Part shown: positions 10,218 to 19,128 of the stretch, piece after piece
Position numbering within the stretch: position 1 is the first letter of the stretch
Layout of the letters: each line of letters opens with the position of its first letter
From: Nocardia aurantia
GTDB taxonomy: Bacteria > Actinomycetota > Actinomycetes > Mycobacteriales > Mycobacteriaceae
Length of the DNA stretch: 64,000 nucleotides
Assembly: GCF_009604425.1 (NCBI RefSeq)
Contig: NZ_WEGI01000002.1
Location: 62,001-126,000 of the forward strand
Direction: 5' to 3'
Made by a program: the position numbers and the translations under genes
The notes under the pieces: generated by a model
Databases searched by the model: none
The model's input: only the letters and a program-made list of their open reading frames with translations
What the model was told of the DNA's origin: nothing

Positions 10218-10359
10218 CGCTCTCGCTCCCTCTGATGCTCGTCGATCTCGAACAGTCTACGGAGGTGTACCGGGTGCCGATCACGGGAGCGATCGTCACC
10301 TGCGCCGTCGCCGCACCGGTGTGAGGTGGAACATAGACCGGGCTCTCGGATTCCCCAGA

Positions 10360-11832
10360 CTACCGCGCACCCGAGCGGCCCGAAGCCGGTTCCAGCAGGG
10401 CGAGACACTCCACATGGTGTGTCGCGGGAAACGCGTCGAACGCGCGCATCCGCGCCGGTCGGTAACCGGCTTCCCGGTACAGCCCGACATCCCGTGCGAA
10501 GGCCGCCGGATCGCATCCCACGTGCACGATGCGCGCGGGTCCGGCCGCCGCCAGCGCGGCGATCACGTCCTTCCCCGCGCCCGTGCGCGGCGGATCCAGG
10601 ACCACCACCTCCGGTGCGGCGCCGCCGTATTCGGCCACCCACCGCTCCACCCGGGCCGTGATCGGCTCGATCCAGGGCAGATCGCGCAGCGCCGCCACAC
10701 CGTCGGCCACCGCCGGCCGGGACGACTCCACCGCCGCCACCGCCCCCGACGGACCGACCTGTTCGGCCAGCCGCGCCGCGAACACCCCCGCGCCGGCGTA
10801 GAGATCCCATGCCACCGCGCCGTCGCCTGCGTCCGACCAGTCGGCGATCACATCCGAATAACACAGTGCCGCAGCGCGATGCGGCTGCCAGAACCCGGTC
10901 GCCGCGACCTCCCAGCGGCGCCCGGCCACATACTGCACGGCCCGGCCGGTCCCCTCGACCACGCGCTGCTCACGCGCCGAATGCACCGCCGCCCGCCGAG
11001 CGGCGGTGTGCCGCCGGTCACCCCGCTGCCCCGGCCGGCCGCGCCCGGACTCCGCGGGCGGGGCGATCTCGACGATGTGCCGGTGGCCGTCGCCGTCGAC
11101 GGCGATCACGAGTTCCGCCCCCGGCGTCCAACGGCTTTCGCCGATCCCGGTCATCGCGCCCGCCACCGGCTGCGGGCAGCGCAGATCCGCGATCACATCG
11201 GTGCTGCGGTACCGATGCACCCCGGCCCGGCCCGCATCGTCCACGGCCAGCCGCACCCGTGTGCGCCAACCGATTTCGGCGGCCGTGTCGGCGGATCGGC
11301 CCGTATCCGCACCCTCTGCGAGGCCCGATCCGGTCCGCGACCGCCCGGCATCGAGGCCGTCGTCACCGCGGATGGAGCGTCCCCGCGACGCCATCGCGGC
11401 CCCTTGCGACAGCGGCGACCCCGCCCGCCGGAAGACCCGCGCCGAGGCGACGTCCGCAATGGGCTCGACCTCGATCTCCGTCTCCCAGCCGGCGAGGCGG
11501 CGCAACTGCTCCGAGACCACCGCGGCCTTCAGCGCGCGCTGGGCCGCCGGGGTGGCGAACGAGAAATCGCAGCATCCGGCGCCACCCGGCCCCGACACCG
11601 GACAGGTCGCGGGCACCCGATCCGGGGACGCTTCCAGGATCTCGACCGCCTCCGCGCGGCAGAACGAGCCACCGCGATCCTCGGTCACCTCGGCCCGGAC
11701 CAGTTCCCCGGGCAGCCCGTGCCGCACGAACAGCACCCGTCCCTCGTGCCGTGCCACACAGAACCCGCCGTGCCCCGGCGGACCCAGCCGGACCTCGAAA
11801 ACCCTTCCGGCCCAACTGTTCCCGCTACTCAA
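10360..11832 (-). CDS. TRAM-domain class I SAM-dependent RNA (uracil-5-)methyltransferase
   Basis: RumA/TrmA-family enzyme, probably methylating a uridine in rRNA or tRNA; orthologue of Rv2689c. 490 residues: N-terminal TRAM domain (about 5-65), a cysteine cluster (Cys77, Cys87, Cys88, plus LRCPQP further on) that could bind an iron-sulfur cluster, then the methyltransferase domain with FWQPH, the SAM motif WDLYAGAGVFA, LDPPRTGAG and the nucleophile-bearing VHVGCDP. Two Arg/Gly-rich inserts (about 145-185 and 275-300) make it longer than the mycobacterial protein. Start is TTG 11832, supported by AGGGGGA six bases upstream. In the cluster the usual CGGC is GAGCC, so ligand spacing differs from RumA. 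Confidence 0.88.
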   Translation of the reverse strand: MSSGNSWAGRVFEVRLGPPGHGGFCVARHEGRVLFVRHGLPGELVRAEVTEDRGGSFCRAEAVEILEASPDRVPATCPVSGPGGAGCCDFSFATPAAQRALKAAVVSEQLRRLAGWETEIEVEPIADVASARVFRRAGSPLSQGAAMASRGRSIRGDDGLDAGRSRTGSGLAEGADTGRSADTAAEIGWRTRVRLAVDDAGRAGVHRYRSTDVIADLRCPQPVAGAMTGIGESRWTPGAELVIAVDGDGHRHIVEIAPPAESGRGRPGQRGDRRHTAARRAAVHSAREQRVVEGTGRAVQYVAGRRWEVAATGFWQPHRAAALCYSDVIADWSDAGDGAVAWDLYAGAGVFAARLAEQVGPSGAVAAVESSRPAVADGVAALRDLPWIEPITARVERWVAEYGGAAPEVVVLDPPRTGAGKDVIAALAAAGPARIVHVGCDPAAFARDVGLYREAGYRPARMRAFDAFPATHHVECLALLEPASGRSGAR

Positions 11833-12350
11833 CGTTCCCCCTGCTCGAAGCGTGCGGCACGAACCCGGAATCCCGCGCGGAATCCGGCGGGATCGACGCC
11901 CGAACGGACGTGCGAGGTGGTCGACGAGGACATTGGGCCCAGCATAGGAACCCCGCCCTCCGACCCGTCCGCCGGGCTCGCCCGAGCCGCGCGCGAACCG
12001 CCTCGGAGCCGACCCCCGACCGCGCCCCTCGCCGACTGCGACGCGCGCACCGCTCCCGGCCGCCGTGGCCGTCCTGGCGGTTCTCGCACCGGAGCCCGCG
12101 ATCGCTCGCGCCCGGCGGCTTGACCGGCATACATGTTCGGATGCGTATGTCTACGTCGGTGCATTTCGAATATTCGGAAACGCCCCGCTCGAACGGCTCG
12201 GGCGACCGCGCGTGATACCCGTCACCACCGGCGATGTCCGTTTGGCCGAGATCTGGAGGGGGAAAGAGTTGGGGGGCGGGATGACGGGTACCGTTCCCCC
12301 GGACAGCAGCACAAACCGCACACCACGGTTTCGGAATTGGGGTTGGCACG
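11833..12350. promoter_or_regulatory. Divergent promoter region between the methyltransferase and ceoB
   Basis: 518 bp with no convincing gene. The part next to ceoB is AT-richer (about 12125-12180) and contains a perfect 10-bp palindrome CGAATATTCG at 12167-12176. That is a plausible protein-binding site or promoter element for ceoBC. Nothing else recognisable. Confidence 0.4.
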
Positions 12351-13019
12351 GTGTACGTAGTGATCATGGGGTGCGGGCGCGTCGGGTCGTCGCTGGCCCG
12401 CGCCCTGGTCCGGGTGGGGCACGAGGTCGCCGTGATCGATCAGGACGCCGGCGCCTTCCTGCGCCTCGGCAAGAGCTTCAGCGGCAGTCAGGTGACCGGG
12501 GTCGGCTTCGATCGCGATGTGCTGCAACGGGCCGGGATCGAGCGGGCCGGCGCGTTCGCCGCGGTGTCCTCCGGCGACAACTCCAACATCATCTCCGCCC
12601 GGGTGGCCCGCGAGACCTTCGGGGTGCAGCGGGTGGTCGCCCGGATCTACGACGCCAAACGGGCCGCGGTGTACGAACGGCTCGGCATCCCGACCATCGC
12701 CACCGTGCCGTGGACCACCGACCGGTTCCTGCGGACCCTGATCGGCGACGAGAAGAGCACCAGCTGGCGCGATCCGACCGGCACGGTCTCGGTGACCGAG
12801 CTGGCCCTGCACGAGGACTGGTACGGGCGAACCGTGCACGATCTGGAGGCCGCGACCGGTGTCCGGGTCGCCTTCCTGCTCCGATTCGGGCGGGGCGCGC
12901 TGCCCACGGCCAAGACCGTGCTGCAGGCCGACGACACCGTCTACGTGGCCGCCATCTCCGGCACCGTCGGCGCGGCCGCCGCGCTGGCCGCCGCCGCTCC
13001 ATCGACCGAGGACCAATAG
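12351..13019 (+). CDS. ceoB: TrkA-family potassium uptake regulatory protein CeoB
   Basis: Cytoplasmic NAD(H)-gated subunit that regulates Trk-type potassium uptake. 222 residues: RCK N-domain with Rossmann motif VIMGCGRVGSSLA (residues 4-16) and an acidic residue ending strand 2 (AVIDQD), then a C-terminal RCK_C/TrkA_C domain (about 140-222). GTG 12351 follows a GGGG-containing leader. The stop codon shares one base with the start of ceoC, so the pair is translationally coupled. Orthologue of Rv2691. No trk channel subunit gene is in the window. Confidence 0.93.
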   Translation: MYVVIMGCGRVGSSLARALVRVGHEVAVIDQDAGAFLRLGKSFSGSQVTGVGFDRDVLQRAGIERAGAFAAVSSGDNSNIISARVARETFGVQRVVARIYDAKRAAVYERLGIPTIATVPWTTDRFLRTLIGDEKSTSWRDPTGTVSVTELALHEDWYGRTVHDLEAATGVRVAFLLRFGRGALPTAKTVLQADDTVYVAAISGTVGAAAALAAAAPSTEDQ

Positions 13020-13699
13020 TGAAAGTAGCGATTGCCGGGGCCGGTGCCGTCGGCCGCTCCATCGCCCAGGAACTGCTGCGCAGCGGCCACGAGGTCACGC
13101 TGCTGGAGCGCCGGCTCGACCACATCGACACCAGCTCCGCGCCGGCGGCGACCTGGCTGCACGGCGACGCCTGCGAGCTGGAACTGCTGGAGGAGACCGG
13201 GCTGCAGGACTACGAGGTGGTCATCGCCGCCACCGGCGACGACAAGGTCAACCTGGTGTTCAGCCTGCTCGCCAAGACCGAGTTCGGGATCCGCCGGGTG
13301 GTCGCCCGGGTGAACGATCCGCGCAACGAATGGCTGTTCGACGAGGGCTGGGGCGTGGACGTCGCGGTCTCGACGCCGCGGCTGCTGGCCTCGCTGGCCG
13401 AGGAGGCGGTGCAGATCGGCGATCTGGTCCGGCTGATGACGCTGCGCCAGGGCCAGGCCGATCTGGTCGAGATCACGCTGCCCGCCGACACCCCGCTGGC
13501 CGGCCGCGCGGTGCGTTCGCTGACCCTCCCCCGCGACGCCGCCCTGGTGACCATCCTGCGCGGCGGCCGGGTGATCGTGCCGCAGGCCGACGATCCGATC
13601 GAGGGCGAGGACGAACTGCTGTTCGTGGTCTCGCGCGAGGCCGAAGAGGAATTGCGAAAAGTGCTGGGCCTCGGCGATTCCGGCGACCGACCCGAATGA
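13019..13699 (+). CDS. ceoC: TrkA-family potassium uptake regulatory protein CeoC
   Basis: Second RCK protein of the CeoBC pair, 226 residues. Rossmann motif VAIAGAGAVGRSIA (residues 3-16), acidic LLER after strand 2, GDACELELLEETG typical of TrkA_N, then a TrkA_C domain from about residue 140. The GTG start overlaps the ceoB TAG by one base (TAGTG). CeoB and CeoC probably form a mixed regulatory assembly on the potassium channel. Orthologue of Rv2692. Ends 39 bp before the converging sigma-factor gene. Confidence 0.93.
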   Translation: MKVAIAGAGAVGRSIAQELLRSGHEVTLLERRLDHIDTSSAPAATWLHGDACELELLEETGLQDYEVVIAATGDDKVNLVFSLLAKTEFGIRRVVARVNDPRNEWLFDEGWGVDVAVSTPRLLASLAEEAVQIGDLVRLMTLRQGQADLVEITLPADTPLAGRAVRSLTLPRDAALVTILRGGRVIVPQADDPIEGEDELLFVVSREAEEELRKVLGLGDSGDRPE

Positions 13700-13737
13700 G
13701 CGGCCGGCGATCGGGCCCACGGTAGGGCGGCCGGATC

Positions 13738-14340
13738 TCAGGCGGCGGTGCGGGCCAGTTCGGCGCGCAGCTTGTTCAGCGCGCGGTGCTGCATCACCCG
13801 CACCACACCGGCGCTGGTGCCGATCGCCTCTGCGGTCTCGGCGGCGGACCAGCCCAGCACGATCCGCATCACCAGCACCTCGCGATGCGCGGGCGCCAGG
13901 ATCTCCATCAGCTGCCGGGTCTCCCGGCTGCGCTCGGAGGCCAGGGCCAGCTCCTCCGGCCCGGCGGCGGTGGACGCCTCGTCCGGGAAATCCGCCACCG
14001 CGCAGTCCCGGTGCGAGTGAGCCCGGCGGAAGGCGTCGGCGATCTTGTTGGCGGAGATGCCGTACACGAAGGCCAGGAACGACTTTCCCTGATCGCGGTA
14101 GCGCGGCAGCGCCTGGACCGTCGCCATCAGGATCTCCTGCGCGACGTCGTCCACGGTCAGGTAGGCGTTGCCGCCGGAGCCCAGCCGGGCCGCGCAGTAG
14201 CGCCGCACCAGCGGGTGGACGATCCGGATCACCTCGGTGACCGCGCGCTGGTCGCCGTTCGCGGCGGGTCCGATCAGGCGGTCCAGTTCGGCGGCAATGA
14301 TGCGGCTCTGCGAAACGCCCGCTTTGTTCTCGGTGGCCAC
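13738..14340 (-). CDS. ECF-type RNA polymerase sigma factor, SigD/ShbA-like
   Basis: 200-residue group 4 sigma factor. Region 2 is at about 60-112 (VDDVAQEILMATVQALPRYR, then FLAFVYGISANKIADAFRR). Region 4 is at about 142-195 (LAPAHREVLVMRIVLGWSAAETAEAIGTSAGVVRVMQHRALNKLR). The PRYRDQGKSFLAFVYGI stretch is characteristic of mycobacterial SigD and streptomycete ShbA. GTG 14340 has AGAGGA seven bases upstream. No anti-sigma gene is adjacent, and the M. tuberculosis equivalent locus (Rv2692-Rv2693c) has no sigma gene, so this looks like an insertion or relocation. A tandem repeat lies just upstream of the start. Confidence 0.88.
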   Translation of the reverse strand: MATENKAGVSQSRIIAAELDRLIGPAANGDQRAVTEVIRIVHPLVRRYCAARLGSGGNAYLTVDDVAQEILMATVQALPRYRDQGKSFLAFVYGISANKIADAFRRAHSHRDCAVADFPDEASTAAGPEELALASERSRETRQLMEILAPAHREVLVMRIVLGWSAAETAEAIGTSAGVVRVMQHRALNKLRAELARTAA

Positions 14341-14355
14341 TGGTGGTCCTCTCCC

Positions 14356-14389
14356 CGATCGTTCGATGACATAAACGATCGTCCGATGA
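14356..14389 (-). promoter_or_regulatory. Tandem 14-bp repeats with 20-bp period upstream of the sigma gene
   Basis: CGATCGTTCGATGA (14356-14369) and CGATCGTCCGATGA (14376-14389) differ at one base and are exactly 20 bp apart, about two helical turns. The segment also contains an inverted repeat CGATCGTT/AACGATCG (14356-14363, 14374-14381). It sits 16-49 bp before the sigma factor start codon, where an operator or a sigma-recognition element is expected. Confidence 0.5.
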
Positions 14390-14488
14390 ACCGGACCGCC
14401 GAAATAGGTACCCCAGGGGTGGGTTCACCCCCACCTGGATGGGACTTCACCACCCCCGGGCGGTGGGTCGAGAACGAAGAGGAGCAGC

Positions 14489-15229
14489 TCAGGCGCTGTG
14501 CCGGGCGGGCTGATGATCCGCCCGCCGGACCGCCCACACGGTGACCAGCAGGGCCAGCGCGGTCAGCGGCCAGCCCATCGCGATGCGGGTGACCGCGAGC
14601 AGGCCCGTGCTGTCCGTGTCGTAGAAATGCGACTGGACCAGGTACCGGGCGCCGAACACCAGCACCCACACCACCGTCGCGATGTCGTAGAGACGCACCA
14701 CCCGGCGATCGGAGCGCCACCCGGTGCCGTGCCCGTTCAGCACGCCCCAGATGACCCCCGCCAGCGGCCAGCGAACCAGCAGCGACAGCAGGAACGCCCC
14801 CGCGTACACCAGGCTGGCGTAGATGCCGAAGAGGAAGAACCCCTTCGCCGCGCCCGTCCGATACGCGATCAGCGCGCAGATCCCCACACCGAGGAAGCCG
14901 GAGATGGCCGGCTGCACCGGACTGCGCCGGATCAGTCGCCACACCAGGATCGCGGCCGCGACACCCAGCGCCGACCAGATCGCCGTCGTGAGCCCCCACA
15001 GCGTGTTGGCGGGCACGAAGACCACCACCGGCAGCGTGGAGTACACCAGACCGCTGATCCCGCCGAGCTGCTCGAGCAAGGACTGCTCGGCCTCCTCCTC
15101 GCGCTCCTCGGCGAGCGCCGTCTCGGCGGCGCGCTCGGTCTCGGGCGAGACCACCGGGAGTACGGCGGTACGGTCGGGATCGGCGAGTTCGGAGTATTCG
15201 GCGAACTCGTCGTTACTGGGTATCGGCAT
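14489..15229 (-). CDS. DUF3159 multi-spanning membrane protein
   Basis: 246 residues. An acidic N-terminus of about 55 residues ends in a helical EEREEEAEQSLLEQLGG segment, then about six hydrophobic segments follow (for example VYSTLPVVVFVPANTLWGLTTAIW, FLGVGICALIAY, LVYAGAFLLSLLV). This is the DUF3159 family, Rv2693c orthologue, function unknown. ATG 15229 is three bases after the OB-fold gene stop, so the two form an operon with that gene upstream. Confidence 0.85.
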   Translation of the reverse strand: MPIPSNDEFAEYSELADPDRTAVLPVVSPETERAAETALAEEREEEAEQSLLEQLGGISGLVYSTLPVVVFVPANTLWGLTTAIWSALGVAAAILVWRLIRRSPVQPAISGFLGVGICALIAYRTGAAKGFFLFGIYASLVYAGAFLLSLLVRWPLAGVIWGVLNGHGTGWRSDRRVVRLYDIATVVWVLVFGARYLVQSHFYDTDSTGLLAVTRIAMGWPLTALALLVTVWAVRRADHQPARHSA

Positions 15230-15232
15230 GCG

Positions 15233-15682
15233 TCAGGAATTCCCGCGTAGTTCGTAGTAGGGGTTGTACATCACCTTGGCGCCATCGCGGTCGCCGATGC
15301 GGCCGCGGACCAGGATACGTCGGCCCGACTCGATTCCGGGGATGCGGCGACGGCCGATCCACACCAGGGTGATCGCGTCGGTTCCGTCGAAGAATTCCGC
15401 CTCCAACGGCGCGGCGACCGATTGCGGGCAGGACTGCACACTGCGCAGTCGGCCCACCATGGTGACCTCCTCGCCGCGGCGGCATTCGGCGGCGCGACAC
15501 GCCCCCGTTTCCTGCGCGGCCTGCTCGACCAGCTCATCGGCGTCGAGTTCGCCCAGATCGGCCGTGAGTCGCCGGCCGAGGCGACGGAAATACCCGCTGT
15601 CCGGCCCGGCCTTGAGCCCGGCGCCGGAACGCGTCTGTCCCGCGGACTCGGAGTCCGCGTTTCTTCCGCCCGTGAACGGCAT
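15233..15682 (-). CDS. OB-fold nucleic-acid-binding domain protein
   Basis: 149-residue cytoplasmic protein, Rv2694c-like. A helical N-terminal half (FRRLGRRLTADLGELDADELVEQAAQ) is followed by an OB-fold: VTMVGRLRSV, LEAEFFDGTDAITLVWIGRRRIPGI, RILVRGRIGDRDGAKVMYNPYYEL. The fold suggests RNA or DNA binding, but no enzymatic motif is present. ATG 15682 has AGGAAG about ten bases upstream. It lies immediately upstream of the DUF3159 gene, a pairing retained from mycobacteria. Confidence 0.83.
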   Translation of the reverse strand: MPFTGGRNADSESAGQTRSGAGLKAGPDSGYFRRLGRRLTADLGELDADELVEQAAQETGACRAAECRRGEEVTMVGRLRSVQSCPQSVAAPLEAEFFDGTDAITLVWIGRRRIPGIESGRRILVRGRIGDRDGAKVMYNPYYELRGNS

Positions 15683-15796
15683 GTCGCAACACTTCCTGGA
15701 CTGCGGACGGCGTGGGTTCGCACGCCGTCGGGGTCTTACCGGAACGACCGGCTGGTGGCCGTATACCGCCACTGTAGATGCCGCTCGCCGGTGCGG

Positions 15797-16570
15797 CTAC
15801 GCGGAGGCCCTTTTGCGCTTTCCGGCCTCCTCCACCTGCGGATACCCACTTCCCGACCGGCTGAATCCCCGTTCTCCGAGCACGCTCGGGTCGCTGCCGA
15901 GTTCCGCGAGCGTGATGCGGTGCACGACGCAGTCCGGGATGCGGGCGGCCCAGTCGCCGGCGACGGTGTGCGGATGCACCGGATCGTCGACGGCGGTCAC
16001 GACGGTTGCCGGTACCCGCAGCGCCGCAAGGGTTTCCGGGCTCGGCCAGGCATAGCCCGCGACCTCCTCCAGCGCGGCGGGCAGATCGGGCCACAAGGCG
16101 GTCCAGGATTGCGTGAGCGCCTCGGCCAGCCAGGCCGGACTGCCCGCGCGCATCCGGGCGAGCACCGGATCGAGCCCCTCGGCCCGCAGCGCCGCGGCGG
16201 TGACGGCGGCGCTCAGCGTGGCCGGGCACCCGGCGGTGTCGGCGCCGGTCCAGGCCGGCAGGGCCGCGATCACCCCGACCGCCGTGTCCGGGTTGTCGAT
16301 CACCCACTCGACGGCGACCGCCGCGCCCAGCGAGATCCCGGCGGCCAGCACCGGCCCGGTCCGGGCCGCGGCGTCGAGGGCGGCGCGATAGCTCGCCACC
16401 ACCGCGCGGGGATCGGGTTCGACGGCGACGAACGCCACGCCCCGGGCCGCGCAGGCCGGGCCGAAGGCGCGCCGGGCGAAATCGGCGTCGGATCCGGTGC
16501 CGGGCATGCCGACGACCGTGAACGACCCGCCCGGGAGCGCGCTCCACACCGGGCCGGAGTCCGCGCGCAC
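15797..16570 (-). CDS. Alpha/beta hydrolase
   Basis: 257 residues. Early HGxG-like loop VGMPGTGSD, nucleophile elbow GISLG (Ser80), and a late VDDPVHPH segment with Asp195/196 and His199/201 as candidate acid and base. Typical small alpha/beta hydrolase; substrate unknown. Positional equivalent of Rv2695. GTG 16570 starts four bases beyond the DUF3710 stop, so it is the last gene of a dut-DUF3710-hydrolase operon. The C-terminus is basic (GKRKRA). Confidence 0.82.
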   Translation of the reverse strand: MRADSGPVWSALPGGSFTVVGMPGTGSDADFARRAFGPACAARGVAFVAVEPDPRAVVASYRAALDAAARTGPVLAAGISLGAAVAVEWVIDNPDTAVGVIAALPAWTGADTAGCPATLSAAVTAAALRAEGLDPVLARMRAGSPAWLAEALTQSWTALWPDLPAALEEVAGYAWPSPETLAALRVPATVVTAVDDPVHPHTVAGDWAARIPDCVVHRITLAELGSDPSVLGERGFSRSGSGYPQVEEAGKRKRASA

Positions 16571-16574
16571 GGCG

Positions 16575-17693
16575 TCAGCCGCGGCCGAGTTGCTGCATCG
16601 CCGAGCCCTCGCTGCCGCGCCGCGGCTGCGGTGGCTCGGGCGACACGGCCGGGAAACCGCCGGTCGCCGCGGCCTGGGCGGCGGCGGTCTGAGCGGCGGC
16701 GGCCTCCTGCTGGGCGGCCACCTGCTGCTGATGGGCGGCCAGCAACTGCTGGGCCAACTCCTGTGGCAGAACCACCGGCAGCGGCTCGCGCACCGGCAGC
16801 GGCTCGTCGCCACGCCGCACCACGGTCTCGCCCAGGACGGCCCGCGCGGCCTCGACCAGTGGTTGCCCGTCGTCGACCGCGCCCGACGGTCCGGCCGCGA
16901 CCAGCCGCACCATCCACCGGTATCCGTCGACGCCGATGAAGCGCAGGTCCGCACCCTCGGTGACGGCGTGCAGTTCCCGGCCCCACGGGCCGTCCTGCAC
17001 CGAGACCCGGGCGCCGTCGGCGCGCAGCGATTCCGCGAGATCGGTCGCCACCGTGCGCCACTGTCCGGGCGACTTGGGGGCGGCGTAGGCGGCGACCGTG
17101 AGCCGGCCGTACTGGGTCGCCAGATGCACCGCCTGCGGGGTGCCGTCGGGGGTCATCTCCACTTGCAGCTGACCGCCGGGCGGCACCGGGACGAGCACCG
17201 AACCCAGATCCAGGCGGCCTTCGTCCGCGTCTTCGAGGAGATGCGCGACATCCTCGTAGTCGTACGGACCGCCGGACGGACGGTCGCGCACGGGTTCGTC
17301 CGCGCGTTCGGCCGCCGGTTCGAAGGCGGGCTGTTCGTATTCCGGTGCGGCGTAGGCGGCGTCGTCCGCGTACTCGTCCCGGTACGCCACGCCACGGTCC
17401 TCGTATCCGGCGCCGCTCTCGTCGTATGCCGCACCATGGGCCGCGCCGCGGCCGTTGTCGTACGCCGGGCCCCGGCCGTTGTCGTACGCCGGGCCGCGGC
17501 CGTTGTCGTACGCCGCACCGCGGCCATCGTCATGAGCCGCACCGTGGCGGGGCGGCACCTCCCGGAGGCCGGGGTCGGTGGGATAGGTGTCGTACTGCTC
17601 GTCGTAGGTTTCGGCCGGGTATTCCTCGTAGACGTCGTCGTAGGCGTAGTCGTCGTACTGCGACTCGTCGCGCTTCTTCTTCCGTCCGAACAT
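16575..17693 (-). CDS. DUF3710 protein with tandem-repeat acidic N-terminus
   Basis: 372 residues, Rv2696c family. The N-terminal 130 residues are rich in Asp, Tyr and Gly. They include three copies of an 8-residue AYDNGRGP-like unit (24-bp DNA repeat, about 17444-17540) and are probably disordered. The conserved DUF3710 core is at about 145-300 (YDYEDV, LDLGSVLVPVP, WGRELHAV, RFIGVDGYRWMVR). A Gln/Ala-rich tail follows. No membrane segment or catalytic motif. ATG 17693 is one base after the dut stop, so the pair is transcribed together with dut first. Function unknown. Confidence 0.85.
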   Translation of the reverse strand: MFGRKKKRDESQYDDYAYDDVYEEYPAETYDEQYDTYPTDPGLREVPPRHGAAHDDGRGAAYDNGRGPAYDNGRGPAYDNGRGAAHGAAYDESGAGYEDRGVAYRDEYADDAAYAAPEYEQPAFEPAAERADEPVRDRPSGGPYDYEDVAHLLEDADEGRLDLGSVLVPVPPGGQLQVEMTPDGTPQAVHLATQYGRLTVAAYAAPKSPGQWRTVATDLAESLRADGARVSVQDGPWGRELHAVTEGADLRFIGVDGYRWMVRLVAAGPSGAVDDGQPLVEAARAVLGETVVRRGDEPLPVREPLPVVLPQELAQQLLAAHQQQVAAQQEAAAAQTAAAQAAATGGFPAVSPEPPQPRRGSEGSAMQQLGRG

Positions 17694-17694
17694 C

Positions 17695-18192
17695 TCAGGC
17701 CTCCTCGCCGACAGTGCCCACCCCGACGGGCTCCGTCTCCAGGCTCGCATGCCCGCCGCTGGACCCGTAACCGCCCACGCCCCGGGCGGTCTCGTCCAGC
17801 TGGTCCACCGCCACGAAGTCGGCGAGTTCGACCCGCTGCACCAGCAATTGGGCGATGCGGTCACCGCGGCGCAGCTCGATCGGCGTACGCGGATCGTGGT
17901 TGATCAGGCAGACCTTGATCTCGCCGCGATAGCCGGCGTCGACCGTGCCGGGAGTGTTGACGATCGACAGCCCGGCCCTGGCGGCCAGGCCCGACCGCGG
18001 ATGGATCAGCCCGACCGTGCCGTGCGGCAGGGCCACGGCGATGCCGGTGCCGACCAGCGCCCGCTCGCCCGGCTCCAGGACGACGTCCTCGGTGGTACAG
18101 AGATCCACGCCGGCGTCGCCCGGATGAGCGCGTGTGGGCACGGGAATACCGGGGTCGAGCCGCAGCAGGGGGATGGGTGGAATACCGGTCAC
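17695..18192 (-). CDS. dut: Deoxyuridine 5'-triphosphate nucleotidohydrolase (dUTPase)
   Basis: Hydrolyses dUTP to dUMP and pyrophosphate, limiting uracil in DNA and feeding thymidylate synthesis; homotrimer. 165 residues with all five motifs in order: [39 protein letters not shown] with the catalytic Asp, [10 protein letters not shown], and the C-terminal P-loop-like [12 protein letters not shown]. The start is taken at GTG 18192 ([13 protein letters not shown]). Divergent from the DUF3093 gene (58 bp between starts). Orthologue of Rv2697c. Confidence 0.96.
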   Translation of the reverse strand: MTGIPPIPLLRLDPGIPVPTRAHPGDAGVDLCTTEDVVLEPGERALVGTGIAVALPHGTVGLIHPRSGLAARAGLSIVNTPGTVDAGYRGEIKVCLINHDPRTPIELRRGDRIAQLLVQRVELADFVAVDQLDETARGVGGYGSSGGHASLETEPVGVGTVGEEA

Positions 18193-18249
18193 GTCCAGCG
18201 AGCCTACGCGCTCGGCGGGGGGCCGATCGCCAGCCGCTAGGCTGAAGTC

Positions 18250-18789
18250 GTGTCCGACCAGCCGCCCGCAGTGACAGACCCCCTCTCGCCGCCCCGGACC
18301 CCGCCCGTGCCGGTGTATTCCGAGCGGTTGTGGGTGCCGCTGTGGTGGTGGCCGGTGGGGCTGTTCGTCACCGGTCTGCTCGCGGCCGAGATCCACATGG
18401 GCGCACCGGGAATCCGCGCCTGGCTGCCGTACGTCCTGCTGCTGCCGGTGCCGATCTGGGCGCTGTTGTGGATGAGCCGGCATCGGGTCGAGGTGGCCCC
18501 GGTCGCGAATCCGGACGGAACACCCAGCGGAACTCTCGAATTGCGCGCGGATCGCGCCCACCTACCGGTAACGTATGTGGCCCGGGCGGCCGCGGTGCCG
18601 ACCAGCGCCAAAAGCGCAGCACTGGGCCGCCAGCTCGACCCCGCCGCATTCGTGCAGCATCGGCCCTGGATCGGTCCGCTGGTGTTGCTCGTGCTCGACG
18701 ACGCCGACGATCCCGTGCCGTACTGGCTCGTCAGTACTCGCAAACCCGAACAGGTCCTAGCCGCGCTCGGCGTACCGAGCGCGAGCTGA
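18250..18789 (+). CDS. DUF3093 membrane protein
   Basis: 179 residues with two adjacent transmembrane helices (about 25-75: [19 protein letters not shown] and [16 protein letters not shown]), followed by a cytoplasmic or extracytoplasmic beta-rich domain ending [20 protein letters not shown]. That is the signature of DUF3093 (Rv2698). Function unknown. GTG 18250, divergent from dut. Converges on the DUF4193 gene with 36 bp between. Confidence 0.85.
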   Translation: MSDQPPAVTDPLSPPRTPPVPVYSERLWVPLWWWPVGLFVTGLLAAEIHMGAPGIRAWLPYVLLLPVPIWALLWMSRHRVEVAPVANPDGTPSGTLELRADRAHLPVTYVARAAAVPTSAKSAALGRQLDPAAFVQHRPWIGPLVLLVLDDADDPVPYWLVSTRKPEQVLAALGVPSAS

Positions 18790-18825
18790 ACCGTCGCGGC
18801 GAATATTTCCTTGGAATGCAGTCCG

Positions 18826-19128
18826 TCAGGCTGCGCAGTCCATGCAGATCAACTGACCACCGGACTCGCTTGCCAGTCGGCTGCGGTGGTGCACCAGGAA
18901 ACAGCTGGCGCAGGTGAACTCGTCGGCCTGTTTCGGGATCACCCGAACCGAGAGCACTTCCTCGGACAGGTCCGCGCCGGGAAGCTCGAACGACTCCGCG
19001 GTATCGGATTCGTCGATATCCACGACGGCGGACGCGGCCTCGTTACGACGAGCCTTCAGCTCCTCCAGGGAGTCCTCCGACACGTCGTCGGATTCACTGC
19101 GCCTCGGTGCGTCATAGTCGGTTGCCAT
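18826..19128 (-). CDS. DUF4193 zinc-ribbon protein
   Basis: 100-residue acidic protein; the C-terminus carries CASC (Cys73/76) and CMDC (Cys95/98) spaced as a zinc ribbon. N-terminus MATDYDAPR, then an acidic central part. Orthologue of Rv2699c, conserved in Mycobacteriales, function unknown. ATG 19128 has GAGGGGAA upstream. A TATACG hexamer about 30 bases upstream may be the -10. Confidence 0.87.
   Translation of the reverse strand: MATDYDAPRRSESDDVSEDSLEELKARRNEAASAVVDIDESDTAESFELPGADLSEEVLSVRVIPKQADEFTCASCFLVHHRSRLASESGGQLICMDCAA

Noticed and set aside
17444..17540. Intergenic repeat or CRISPR-like array
   Set aside because: The 24-bp repeats lie in frame inside DUF3710 and encode AYDNGRGP units.
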